Below, piece by piece: positions 1-7,625 of a stretch of 64,000 bases of DNA. The position numbers were made by a program, and so were the translations under genes. The notes beneath the pieces were generated by a model. It ran no database searches and was not told the DNA's origin. It was given only the letters and a program-made list of their open reading frames with translations. The DNA is from Pacificoceanicola sp049803835 (GTDB lineage Bacteria; Pseudomonadota; Alphaproteobacteria; Rhodobacterales; Rhodobacteraceae), in assembly GCF_049803835.1 (NCBI RefSeq), contig NZ_JBNAGK010000001.1, positions 558,001-622,000 on the forward strand, written 5' to 3'. The stretch's first letter is position 1; each line of letters opens with the position of its first letter.

Positions 1-829
1 TTGCCACCGTCGCGTCGCCGTCCATGTCGAAATTATTGTACCACCCCGGCTGGGCGAAGTTCATATAGGCGTGATTCATCGAATCCCCGAGCGCGATCAA
101 CTGCTGCCCGCCGCTCTCCACCACCACGGCGAGGTGCCCCGGTGTATGGCCCGGCGTGTCGATCACCCGGATGCCCGGCGCAACCTCCTGCTCGTGGGTC
201 AAGAGGGTCCACTCCGCCCCGTCCACGCTGATCGAGTTGACCGCGCCGACAACGAATTGCTGCATCTCGGGCGGCATCGACGCGGCAAGCCCATCCTGCA
301 TCCAGAAGTCGTGTTCCACCTGTCCCAGGAAATACTGCGCATCCGGCAGGATCGCCTCGTCGAAATCGTCGCGGATTCCCCAGATGTGGTCCGGGTGTGC
401 GTGGGTGATGATCACATGGGTGATCGACGCGGCGTCGATCCCCGCCTTGCCGAGGTTGCCCATCAGGTCCCCGGCGGTCGGCAGGAAGCGCGAGCCGGAG
501 CCGACATCGACGAGCACCACTGCGTCGCCCAGTTCGATCACCACGTGGTTGGTGTGCGAGTAGTTCGTCTCGGTCGAGAGGAAATAGTCGCTCAGGAACG
601 CCTTCACGGCCTCCGGATCGGCATTCACGCCAAGCCCGTTTGCCGGAACCTCCAGCCGCCCGTCGGACACGACGGTCAGCTTCGCCTCACCAAGGGTGAA
701 GCTGAAATGCGACGGGTTGCCCGCCACCGGGGCGGTCAGTTCGGCGCGGGCGGCCACCGGCAGGGTCAGGGCAGGCGCCGCGGCGGCCATGCTGAGGATC
801 TCGCGGCGGGTTGGTTTGAACAGGGTCAT
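1..829 (-). CDS. MBL-fold metallo-hydrolase with Tat signal (3' end cut by window edge)
   Basis: The N-terminus carries a twin-arginine signal (Arg8-Arg9 followed by a hydrophobic Ala-rich stretch to about residue 29), so the protein is probably exported folded to the periplasm. The metallo-beta-lactamase zinc motif THAHPDH is at residues 142-148, and a later DTPGHTPGH segment supplies another metal-ligand His. The fold is shared by lactonases, esterases and sulfatases, so the substrate cannot be named. The start at 829 gives the complete signal peptide. The reading frame is still open at base 1. Confidence 0.88.
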   Translation of the reverse strand, partial: MTLFKPTRREILSMAAAAPALTLPVAARAELTAPVAGNPSHFSFTLGEAKLTVVSDGRLEVPANGLGVNADPEAVKAFLSDYFLSTETNYSHTNHVVIELGDAVVLVDVGSGSRFLPTAGDLMGNLGKAGIDAASITHVIITHAHPDHIWGIRDDFDEAILPDAQYFLGQVEHDFWMQDGLAASMPPEMQQFVVGAVNSISVDGAEWTLLTHEQEVAPGIRVIDTPGHTPGHLAVVVESGGQQLIALGDSMNHAYMNFAQPGWYNNFDMDGDATVA

Positions 830-947
830 GGCTCCTCCCTCGGAATGCACATATTCGCATGTGAGAGTAGCATTGCCGTGGCAGGAATCCAGTCATGTTG
901 TCATTCCGCACGACCCGTTGCGCCGCGGCAGGATGCGCCTGCCGGGT

Positions 948-1505
948 TCAGCCGTTCGACAGCAGGGTCACCACCGTGTCGCCGTACTTGCGCGATTCAA
1001 GCAGCGTGAAGCCGTCAGGAGCGGTTTGCGGGGCATTCTCCTCCCAGACGATGAGCGCGTCCGGAGCGATCCAACCCGCCCCTCGTGCCACGGCGAGGGC
1101 CTTCTCACCAAGCCCCTTGCCATAGGGAGGATCGAGAAAGACGAGGTCCGCGGGTGCCTCGGCCTGAGGCAGTCGCAAGGCATCGGTGCCAAGCAGCTTC
1201 ACCCTGTCCGCACAGCCGAGCAGCGTCAGGTTCTCCCGGATCAGCCCCTGGCCGACGCGCCCCTTCTCGACGAAGGTCACGAACGCCGACCCGCGCGACA
1301 AGGCCTCCAGTCCCAGCGCGCCCGTCCCGGCGAACAGGTCGAGCACCCGGCTGCCGTCGAACGGTTGCCCGAACCGCCCGCCGTCCAGCATATTGAACAG
1401 CGCCTCGCGCACCCTGTCCGTGGTGGGACGCAGATGCGCCCCCGGATCGCCCTTGCCGACCGCTGCCAGCCTGCGCCCGCGGAACTCTCCGGCGATGATC
1501 CTCAC
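948..1505 (-). CDS. rsmD: 16S rRNA (guanine(966)-N(2))-methyltransferase RsmD
   Basis: The 185-aa product starts VRIIAGEFRGRRL, the usual RsmD N-terminus. It has a SAM-binding DLFAGTGALG motif at residues 56-65 and the N2-methyltransferase motif DPPY at 125-128. It methylates G966 of 16S rRNA in the assembling 30S subunit. The GTG start at 1505 overlaps the stop of the upstream FAD reductase in a GTGA junction, so translation is probably coupled. Length and motifs are typical of the family. Confidence 0.95.
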   Translation of the reverse strand: MRIIAGEFRGRRLAAVGKGDPGAHLRPTTDRVREALFNMLDGGRFGQPFDGSRVLDLFAGTGALGLEALSRGSAFVTFVEKGRVGQGLIRENLTLLGCADRVKLLGTDALRLPQAEAPADLVFLDPPYGKGLGEKALAVARGAGWIAPDALIVWEENAPQTAPDGFTLLESRKYGDTVVTLLSNG

Positions 1506-2710
1506 GCTTTCAGAAGGGCCTTGAGATCGGTCTCCGGGTCGGCAACCGCCTCCGGTGACGGACTCTTGCCGCCCTCGATCAGGCGTTTGCCGACCATGTA
1601 GGCGCGGCTGTCGTTCATCGCGTCGAGCGCCAGCAGCCGGTCTCCGGCGAAGTACCAGTGCGACAGTGCTCCACTGCCGCCATTTCGCACCACGACACGG
1701 TCGTAGCCCGTGCTCAGCCCCGCGATCTGCAGCTTGATGTCGTACTGGTCGGACCAGAACCACGGCTTCGCCTCGTAGGACCGCCCGGCTCCCATGATGT
1801 TGTCCGCCACCAACTCCGCCATGTCGATCGCATTGCCCACCGATTCCAGCCGCATCTGCCCCGCCGCGCCCGGGAAGCTGGCGCAATCGCCCGCCGCCCA
1901 GATGTGCGGATCGGAGGTCTGGCCCTGGGCGTTGACCTTGATGCCGTTCTCGATGTCGAGACCCGCGCTCTCGGCAAGGCCGCTGGCGGGCAGGATGCCG
2001 ACGCCAACGATCACGAAATCCACGTCGAGCATGGTGCCGTCCGCCAGTTCGGCGCCGGTCACGGCGGTCTCGCCGATGATCCGCGCCAGTCCCACACCCT
2101 CGCGCAGGTCCACGCCATGGCCCATGTGCAGGGCGCGGAAATAGGCCGAGGTCTCCGGCGAGGCAACCCGTTGAAGGATGCGGTCCGCTGCCTCCACCAG
2201 CGTGACCTCAAGGCCGAGTTTCGACGCCACCGCCGCCGCCTCCAGCCCGATGTAGCCGCCGCCGACGATCAGCACCTTCGCGCCTTCGGTGAAGCGCGGT
2301 GCCATGGCGTCGACGTCGGCAAGGGTCCGGACTTCGAAAACGCCGTCGAGAGCGCCGCCGATCGCCGCAGGCAGACGGCGCGGATGCGAGCCGGTGCAGA
2401 GCACAAGCTTGTCATAGGCAATGAGCTCATCGCCCGCGATCACGGTCTTGCCGCTGCGGTCGATGCCATCGACCCGCAGCCCGGTGCGCAGGGTGATGTC
2501 CTGCTCGGCATAGTAGCTCTCGGGACGCAGGTAGAGCCGTTCCAGCTCCATGTCGCCGAGCAGGTAGGCCTTGGACAGGGGCGGGCGCTGATAGGGCAGG
2601 GCCGGTTCCTCGCCGATGAGGGTCACGTCCCCCTCGTATCCCTTGGACCGCAGACGCGCGACCAGGGTGGCCGCCGCCTGTCCCGCTCCGACAACAACAA
2701 CTCCGGCCAT
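1502..2710 (-). CDS. FAD/NAD(P)-dependent oxidoreductase, ferredoxin-reductase type
   Basis: This 402-aa protein has an N-terminal FAD-binding GxGxxA motif at residues 8-13, a second dinucleotide fold GGGYIG at 150-155 for NAD(P)H, and an AAGDCA segment before the C-terminal domain. The segment around residues 39-49 (LPYQRPPLSKA) is typical of rhodocoxin, putidaredoxin or rubredoxin reductases that pass electrons from NAD(P)H to a small ferredoxin. No ferredoxin or P450 partner is in the window, so the electron acceptor is unknown. A purine-rich ribosome site (GGGAGAAAGAG) precedes the ATG. The gene is divergent from the peroxiredoxin. Confidence 0.9.
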   Translation of the reverse strand: MAGVVVVGAGQAAATLVARLRSKGYEGDVTLIGEEPALPYQRPPLSKAYLLGDMELERLYLRPESYYAEQDITLRTGLRVDGIDRSGKTVIAGDELIAYDKLVLCTGSHPRRLPAAIGGALDGVFEVRTLADVDAMAPRFTEGAKVLIVGGGYIGLEAAAVASKLGLEVTLVEAADRILQRVASPETSAYFRALHMGHGVDLREGVGLARIIGETAVTGAELADGTMLDVDFVIVGVGILPASGLAESAGLDIENGIKVNAQGQTSDPHIWAAGDCASFPGAAGQMRLESVGNAIDMAELVADNIMGAGRSYEAKPWFWSDQYDIKLQIAGLSTGYDRVVVRNGGSGALSHWYFAGDRLLALDAMNDSRAYMVGKRLIEGGKSPSPEAVADPETDLKALLKA

Positions 2711-2793
2711 GATCTCTTTCTCCCGCTTTCCCTTTTCCGTGCGGAGCCTATAGTCCCGCGTCAGGGAAACGCAAATACAGGATGATCCAGAAC

Positions 2794-3282
2794 ATGACGA
2801 TTCAAATCGGCGACACGCTGCCTTCGGCAACTTTGTCTCGTATGGGCGCCAACGGGCCGGAACAGGTGGAGCTTGGCTCGCTGCTCAAGGGCCGCAAGGT
2901 CGTGATCTTCGCCCTGCCGGGCGCGTTCACCGGCACCTGCACCACCGCCCATGTGCCGAGCTTCATGCGCACCCGGGACGGGTTCGCCGAAAAGGGTGTG
3001 GACGAGGTCATCTGCCTCTCCGTCAACGATCCTTTCGTGATGGGCGCGTGGAGCGAGTCGACTGGCGCGGGCAAGGCCGGCATCACGATGCTGGGAGATC
3101 CGGCGGCGGAATTCACCAAGGCCGTGGGCATGAACTTCACCGCCCCACCCGCAGGTCTGATCGACCGCTCGAAACGCTATGCGATGGTCGTCGACGACGG
3201 CAAGGTCACGGTGCTGCACGCCGAGGAAAACCCCGGTGTCTGCGAAACCTCAGGCGGCGAGGCGCTGCTCGCGGCGCTCTGA
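2794..3282 (+). CDS. Peroxiredoxin (Prx5-like)
   Basis: This thioredoxin-fold peroxidase reduces H2O2 or alkyl hydroperoxides in the cytoplasm. The peroxidatic Cys lies in PGAFTGTC at residue 49, and a second Cys near the C-terminus (NPGVCETSG) could resolve it. The motif has Gly where many family members have Pro (FTPTC). The start at 2794 is preferred because AGGATG lies about 8 nt upstream; an in-frame ATG at 2782 would add four residues. The gene is divergent from a flavoprotein reductase and followed by a strong terminator. Confidence 0.92.
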   Translation: MTIQIGDTLPSATLSRMGANGPEQVELGSLLKGRKVVIFALPGAFTGTCTTAHVPSFMRTRDGFAEKGVDEVICLSVNDPFVMGAWSESTGAGKAGITMLGDPAAEFTKAVGMNFTAPPAGLIDRSKRYAMVVDDGKVTVLHAEENPGVCETSGGEALLAAL

Positions 3283-3288
3283 AACGTA

Positions 3289-3320
3289 CAGGGGCCGGGT
3301 GGATCTCTCCCCGGCCCCTG
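3289..3320 (+). terminator. Rho-independent terminator after the peroxiredoxin
   Basis: Perfect 11-bp arms CAGGGGCCGGG (3289-3299) and CCCGGCCCCTG (3310-3320) flank a 10-nt loop, and TTTCTTCTT follows directly. It begins 6 nt past the peroxiredoxin stop. Confidence 0.85.
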
Positions 3321-3372
3321 TTTCTTCTTGGTCCAAATACCCGAAAAGCGGGGCGCAGCCCCGCCCTACAGG
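3321..3372 (-). repeat. Dispersed hairpin-GTATTT intergenic element, copy 1
   Basis: Read on the minus strand it begins at the stop codon of the dehydratase gene: CTGTAG, then the hairpin GCGGGGC-TGC-GCCCCGC, a T-run, CGGGTATTTGG and CCAAGAAGAA. It matches the copy at 34776-34829 almost base for base. The hairpin plus T-run would end transcription of the minus-strand operon upstream of it. Confidence 0.75.
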
Positions 3373-3656
3373 CCGTCGAGCTTGCGGGCCAGCTTGGCGT
3401 CCAGCGCCGACAGCCCGCCCACATCATGCGTGGAGAGCGTGACCTCCACCGTCTTGTACACGTTGGACCACTCCGGGTGGTGGTTCCATTTCTCCGCCCA
3501 GAGCGCCGCCCGCGTCATCCAGGCGAAGGCCTCGGTGAAGTCTTCGAACTCATAGGTCTTGCGGATCGCGTCGCGACCCTCGACCATGTCCCAGCCGTTG
3601 GCCAGCAAGGGCTCCAGCACCGTCTTTCTCGCGGTCTCCGACAGTTTCTCGGTCAT
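3366..3656 (-). CDS. 4a-hydroxytetrahydrobiopterin dehydratase (pterin-4a-carbinolamine dehydratase)
   Basis: The 96-aa product is full length for the family and has the active-site motif EKWNHHPEW at residues 55-63, whose histidines dehydrate 4a-carbinolamine pterins. It normally recycles the pterin cofactor of phenylalanine hydroxylase, but no hydroxylase gene is in the window. The ATG at 3656 overlaps the stop of the upstream FemAB-like gene (ATGA), so the two are translationally coupled. Its stop codon lies at the start of a dispersed repeat with terminator form. Confidence 0.93.
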   Translation of the reverse strand: MTEKLSETARKTVLEPLLANGWDMVEGRDAIRKTYEFEDFTEAFAWMTRAALWAEKWNHHPEWSNVYKTVEVTLSTHDVGGLSALDAKLARKLDGL

Positions 3657-4852
3657 TGTTGCTCCTCCTGCGCCGTTTTCCGAAACGGGCCGTAGGCCGT
3701 AAGGATCTCGATGTCCTCGTCCACGGCAGCCCGCTCCTCGATCAGATAGCGCGCCACCGCGTCGGAGAACCCCTTGTCGGAAATCCAGTGCAGCGAGTGC
3801 GTGGGTTTCGGCAGGTATCCGCGCGCCAGCTTGTGCTCGCCCTGCGCGCCCGCTTCGACCCGCAAGAGACCCAGCGCGATGGCATAGTCGATGGCCTGAT
3901 AATAGCACGCCTCGAAGTGCAGGCAGGGATGATCCTCGATACAGCCCCAGTACCGGCCATAGAGCACCTCCCGCCCGATGAAGTTCAGCGCCCCGGCCAC
4001 CGGCACCCCCTCGCGCTCGCACATCACCAGCGCGATGTCGTCCCGTAGCGTCTCCTGCGCGATGTCGAAGAACCGCCGCGTCAGGTAGGGCGTGCCCCAT
4101 TTCCGCGAGCCGGTGTCCTGGTAGAACCGCCAGAAGGCGTCCCAATGTTCGGGCCGGATATCGTCGCCGGTCAGAGTCCGGATTGTGCCGCCGAAATCCT
4201 GCGCGGTGCGGCGCTCCTTGCGGATGGTCTTGCGCTTGCGGGAACTCAGCGAGGCGAGGAAATCGTCGAAACTGCCATACCCGTGGTTCTCCCAATGGAA
4301 CTGCTGCGTCATGCGCCGCAGCAGGCCCATCTGCTCACCCGCCAGCGCTTCGGCCTCCGTGCAGAAGGTGACATGCAGCGAGGAGACGTCGTTCTGCGTG
4401 GCGAATTCGATCGCGCCTTGAGTCAGAGCCGCCAGCCCGACGGCATCCTCGCCCGGTTTCGTCAGGAACCTTCGCCCTGTCGCCGGGGTGAACGGCACGG
4501 CAATCTGCAGTTTCGGGTAGTAGCGCCCACCCGCGCGCTCCCAGGCATGCGCCCAGTTGTGATCGAAGATATACTCGCCCTGGCTGTGCCCCTTGGCATA
4601 GAGCGGTGTCACGCCGATCAGCACACCGTCCTTCTCGGCGGTCAGGTAACGCGGCTCCCAGCCGGTTCCTGGCCCGACCGAGCCGCTGTCCTCCAGCGCC
4701 TTCAGGAACCGATGGGTCGTGAACGGATCGAAGGGGCGCCCGCCGTCCGCGGTTTCCGGGCAGGCGCAGCTGTCCCACTCCTCCGCCGGGATCGCGGCAA
4801 GCGACGTCAACACGTTGACGGAAATCAGCGGGGCCTGGCTCTGGTCGTTCAT
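3653..4852 (-). CDS. FemAB-like / DUF482 GNAT-fold protein
   Basis: The 399-aa product matches the PF04339 family, often labelled peptidoglycan-biosynthesis or GNAT-like N-acyltransferase. Segments such as FDHNWAHAWERAGG and a basic SSRKRKTIRKERR stretch near the middle fit the family as I know it. The biochemical role is unproven. The start at 4852 follows GAGG at about 5 nt; an in-frame ATG at 4888 would add 12 poorly coding residues. The gene ends in an ATGA overlap with the pterin dehydratase, but I know of no functional link between the two. Confidence 0.82.
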   Translation of the reverse strand: MNDQSQAPLISVNVLTSLAAIPAEEWDSCACPETADGGRPFDPFTTHRFLKALEDSGSVGPGTGWEPRYLTAEKDGVLIGVTPLYAKGHSQGEYIFDHNWAHAWERAGGRYYPKLQIAVPFTPATGRRFLTKPGEDAVGLAALTQGAIEFATQNDVSSLHVTFCTEAEALAGEQMGLLRRMTQQFHWENHGYGSFDDFLASLSSRKRKTIRKERRTAQDFGGTIRTLTGDDIRPEHWDAFWRFYQDTGSRKWGTPYLTRRFFDIAQETLRDDIALVMCEREGVPVAGALNFIGREVLYGRYWGCIEDHPCLHFEACYYQAIDYAIALGLLRVEAGAQGEHKLARGYLPKPTHSLHWISDKGFSDAVARYLIEERAAVDEDIEILTAYGPFRKTAQEEQQ

Positions 4853-4884
4853 CGCCTCATTATCTGGCCCCGTCTGCGGCGCAA

Positions 4885-5640
4885 TCAAGCGGCGTAGCCC
4901 TCGAAAGTCACATTGTCCGCGACGATCCGCGCTGCTGCCTCATCCTGCGGCGACCGGATGGTCCAGCACAGGATCGGCACGCCGCGTGCCTTCAGCGCGG
5001 TAACCGCAGGTGCGCCGAGGTCCGTATGCTGGTGCGAGATGAAATCGGCGTTGGCGCGATCGAAGTCCGGGATCCCGGAAAGGTGTTCGCAGGTCGCCCG
5101 CGGCAGGGTCGGCCACTCTTTCGGGTCGAAGGCGCAGGTGGTCAGACCACGCGGCAGGGCCGGGGCCTGTTCGGCCAGACGGACCACCGAATGCGGGTTG
5201 AAGGACATCAGCGCCACCGGGCCGTCGTAGCCCTCCAGCGCACGGACCGTGGCCTCTTCCAATTCGCCGATGCCCGCGCCGAGCGCGCCGTCCTGATCCT
5301 TCACCTCGATCAGCAGCGGGACGCGGCCCGCGACCAACGCAAGGACGTCCGCCAGCGCGGGAATCCCCTCGTCACCATGCAGGAGCGGGATCGCGCCGAG
5401 CTCTGCCCGGGTCTTGTCCCGCACCATTCCGCTTGTCCCGGTCAGGCGGCGCAGGGCCTCGTCGTGAAAAACCATGGCCTGCCCGTCGCTGGACAATTGC
5501 AGGTCCAGTTCGATGCCATAGCCCGCCGCAATTGCGGCCGTGAAGGCCGCGCGGGAGTTCTCCGGGCGACCGGCGGCCTTGTCGTGATAGCCGCGGTGGG
5601 CGATGGGACGTGTCAGGAAAGCGTCGGGAAGGGTCGGCAT
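4885..5640 (-). CDS. Glycerophosphodiester phosphodiesterase
   Basis: This 251-aa enzyme hydrolyses glycerophosphodiesters to glycerol-3-phosphate and an alcohol. The catalytic features of the GDPD TIM barrel are present: HRG and PENS near residues 14-30, the metal ligands in ELDLQLS, and the HDE motif (VFHDE). I see no signal peptide, so it is probably cytosolic. The ATG shares one base with the RidA stop (TGATG), so it is read directly after RidA. Confidence 0.92.
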   Translation of the reverse strand: MPTLPDAFLTRPIAHRGYHDKAAGRPENSRAAFTAAIAAGYGIELDLQLSSDGQAMVFHDEALRRLTGTSGMVRDKTRAELGAIPLLHGDEGIPALADVLALVAGRVPLLIEVKDQDGALGAGIGELEEATVRALEGYDGPVALMSFNPHSVVRLAEQAPALPRGLTTCAFDPKEWPTLPRATCEHLSGIPDFDRANADFISHQHTDLGAPAVTALKARGVPILCWTIRSPQDEAAARIVADNVTFEGYAA

Positions 5641-6104
5641 CAGGCGATCTCGAAAATGCCTTCGATCTCGACCGCAACCCCGAGCGGCAATGCTGCCGCA
5701 GAGACAGCGGATCTGGCGTGACGCCCGGCGTCGCCGAGAATGGCCACCATGGTGTCCGAGGCGCCGTTGATCACCTTGGGCTGGTCCTTGAAATCGGCGG
5801 TCGAGTTGACGAAGCCGGTCAGTTTCACCACCCGCTTGAGCTTGCCCAGATCGCCGCCGCAGGCCGCCCGCACTTGGGCCAGCAGGCTGAGCGCACAACT
5901 CTGCGCCGCAGCCGCGCCGGCCTCGACATCCATGGTCTCGCCCAGTTTCCCGCAGACCAGTTCGCCGTTCTTCATGCTGATCTGGCCGGACACGTAGAGT
6001 GTCGATCCGGTCAGCACATAGGGGACGTAATTCGCCGCCGGGGCGGGGGCGTCGGGCAGGGTCAGCCCAAGCTCACTCAGGCGGGCTTCGATGTCGGCAC
6101 TCAT
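5640..6104 (-). CDS. RidA/YjgF family protein
   Basis: The 154-aa sequence has the family layout: an LYVSGQI segment, a central KVVKLTGFVNST region and a C-terminal LPLGVAVEIEGIFEIA strand. Canonical RidA proteins deaminate reactive enamine/imine intermediates from PLP enzymes. This longer subgroup is common in alphaproteobacteria and less well characterised, so the exact activity is inferred. The start is supported by GGAGG 7 nt upstream. It is the first gene of a two-gene unit with the glycerophosphodiesterase. Confidence 0.9.
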   Translation of the reverse strand: MSADIEARLSELGLTLPDAPAPAANYVPYVLTGSTLYVSGQISMKNGELVCGKLGETMDVEAGAAAAQSCALSLLAQVRAACGGDLGKLKRVVKLTGFVNSTADFKDQPKVINGASDTMVAILGDAGRHARSAVSAAALPLGVAVEIEGIFEIA

Positions 6105-6320
6105 GGCAAATCCTCCGGTTTCAAGGCGTCCCGGGACTTCCTTCACCCCCAAGTGCGCTGCCAAGAGACCGCTATCGCGGGACTTTTGTGCTGTCGGGGG
6201 CGTCAGGTCATGCGCGAAACGCCGCGCTGCGACGCTAGAGCGCCGGGCGCGGATTGGAAACACCTTCCGGGCGGGTTCGGTCAGAAATTTCGGTTCGGGA
6301 TCGTGAGGGCAGAGGCGTGG

Positions 6321-7625
6321 TCAGCTTTCGCGGAAGGCCTTGGCGAAGTAGTCGGTGAACGGCTTCACGAGATAGGCCAGCGGTGTGCGGTCGGCGGTGC
6401 GGATGAAGGCCTCCACGGGCATGCCGGGGATCAGCACGGCGCCGCTTGGCAGCCGTTCCATTTCGCCGTCGTTCAGCCGGATTTCCGCGCGGTAGAAGCT
6501 GACTCGCGAGGCCTCGTCCTGAAAGGCATCCGCCGAGATCTGCACCACGCGACCGAACAGTTCCGGCGTCGTGCGCTGGTCCAGCGAAGCAAAACGCAGC
6601 GCCACGTCCTGATCGACGAACAGCTGGTCGATGTGGATCGGCTCGACACGGGCGGAAATCACCAGCGGGCGGTCCTGCGGAACGAGGAACATCACCGGAT
6701 CGGCGGGGCGGATGACCGAGCGCGGGGTAAAGACAGTCAGGCCATAGACCACGCCGCTGACCGGGGCGGTGATTTCCATCCGGCTCAGTTGTTCGATCAG
6801 CGCCCGGCGCTGCTCCGCCAGTTCGCGCTCGTTCGATTGCAGGTCGCGCAGAGTGGTGATGGCCTCCTCGCGCCGGGCGGTCTGCAGGCCGAGGATCTCG
6901 ATATCGATCTCGGTCATGCGCCCCTCGGCCTGCGCCTTCTGGGCGGTCAACTCGCCCGCCGTGCCGAGCAGCCGCGATTCCTCGCGTTGCAGGGCGAGCA
7001 CCCGGCTGGCTTGCGTCAGGCCGCCTTCGAGCAGCTTCTTCTGCGCCGCCAGTTCCTCGTCGATCAGCGCCAGCTGCTCCTCCAGCGCCTTTTGCTGAGC
7101 CTCGATCCCGCGCACCTGGTCGGCGATCTGGTCGCTCCGCTTGTTCAGCTGCTCGGTTTCCCGGGCAATGGAATCGGCGCGGGCGAAGAACAGGTTGCGC
7201 TGACCCGTGACGAGTTCGGCGACCTCCTCATCCGAGTCGGCCCGCGTCAGCAGCGCCGGATCGAAGTCGATGGTCGTCTTGCCGTCGCGCTCCGCCTGCA
7301 GGCGTCCGCGACGGGCCATCAATTCGTAGTATTGCCCTTCGACGATGGTGAGTTCGGAGCGCCGCAACGTCGGATCGAGCCGCAGGAGCACCTGCCCGGC
7401 GGTGACCGTGTCGCCCTCGTCAACGAGGATTTCCGAGACCACGCCGCCATCCGGGTGCTGCACCACCTGCCGGTTCTGATCGACCTGGATCTGCCCCGGC
7501 GCGACGATTGCACCGTTTATCGTCGTCGTGGCAGCCCATGTGCCGAAGCCACCGACGAGGACGACGATGGCCAGAAGCCCGAGCACCATCGGGCCACGCA
7601 GGGAAAACGGAACCGGCTCGCTCAT
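6321..7625 (-). CDS. HlyD-family type I secretion membrane-fusion protein
   Basis: The 434-aa periplasmic adaptor has one N-terminal membrane helix (about residues 13-31), a lipoyl/barrel half-motif, a long coiled-coil region (about 125-260) and a second lipoyl half with beta-barrel. It links the inner-membrane ABC exporter to an outer-membrane TolC channel. The ATG at 7625 overlaps the exporter stop by 4 nt (ATGA), which fits a PrtD-PrtE-like pair. Neither a TolC gene nor an RTX-type substrate gene is in the window. Confidence 0.93.
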   Translation of the reverse strand: MSEPVPFSLRGPMVLGLLAIVVLVGGFGTWAATTTINGAIVAPGQIQVDQNRQVVQHPDGGVVSEILVDEGDTVTAGQVLLRLDPTLRRSELTIVEGQYYELMARRGRLQAERDGKTTIDFDPALLTRADSDEEVAELVTGQRNLFFARADSIARETEQLNKRSDQIADQVRGIEAQQKALEEQLALIDEELAAQKKLLEGGLTQASRVLALQREESRLLGTAGELTAQKAQAEGRMTEIDIEILGLQTARREEAITTLRDLQSNERELAEQRRALIEQLSRMEITAPVSGVVYGLTVFTPRSVIRPADPVMFLVPQDRPLVISARVEPIHIDQLFVDQDVALRFASLDQRTTPELFGRVVQISADAFQDEASRVSFYRAEIRLNDGEMERLPSGAVLIPGMPVEAFIRTADRTPLAYLVKPFTDYFAKAFRES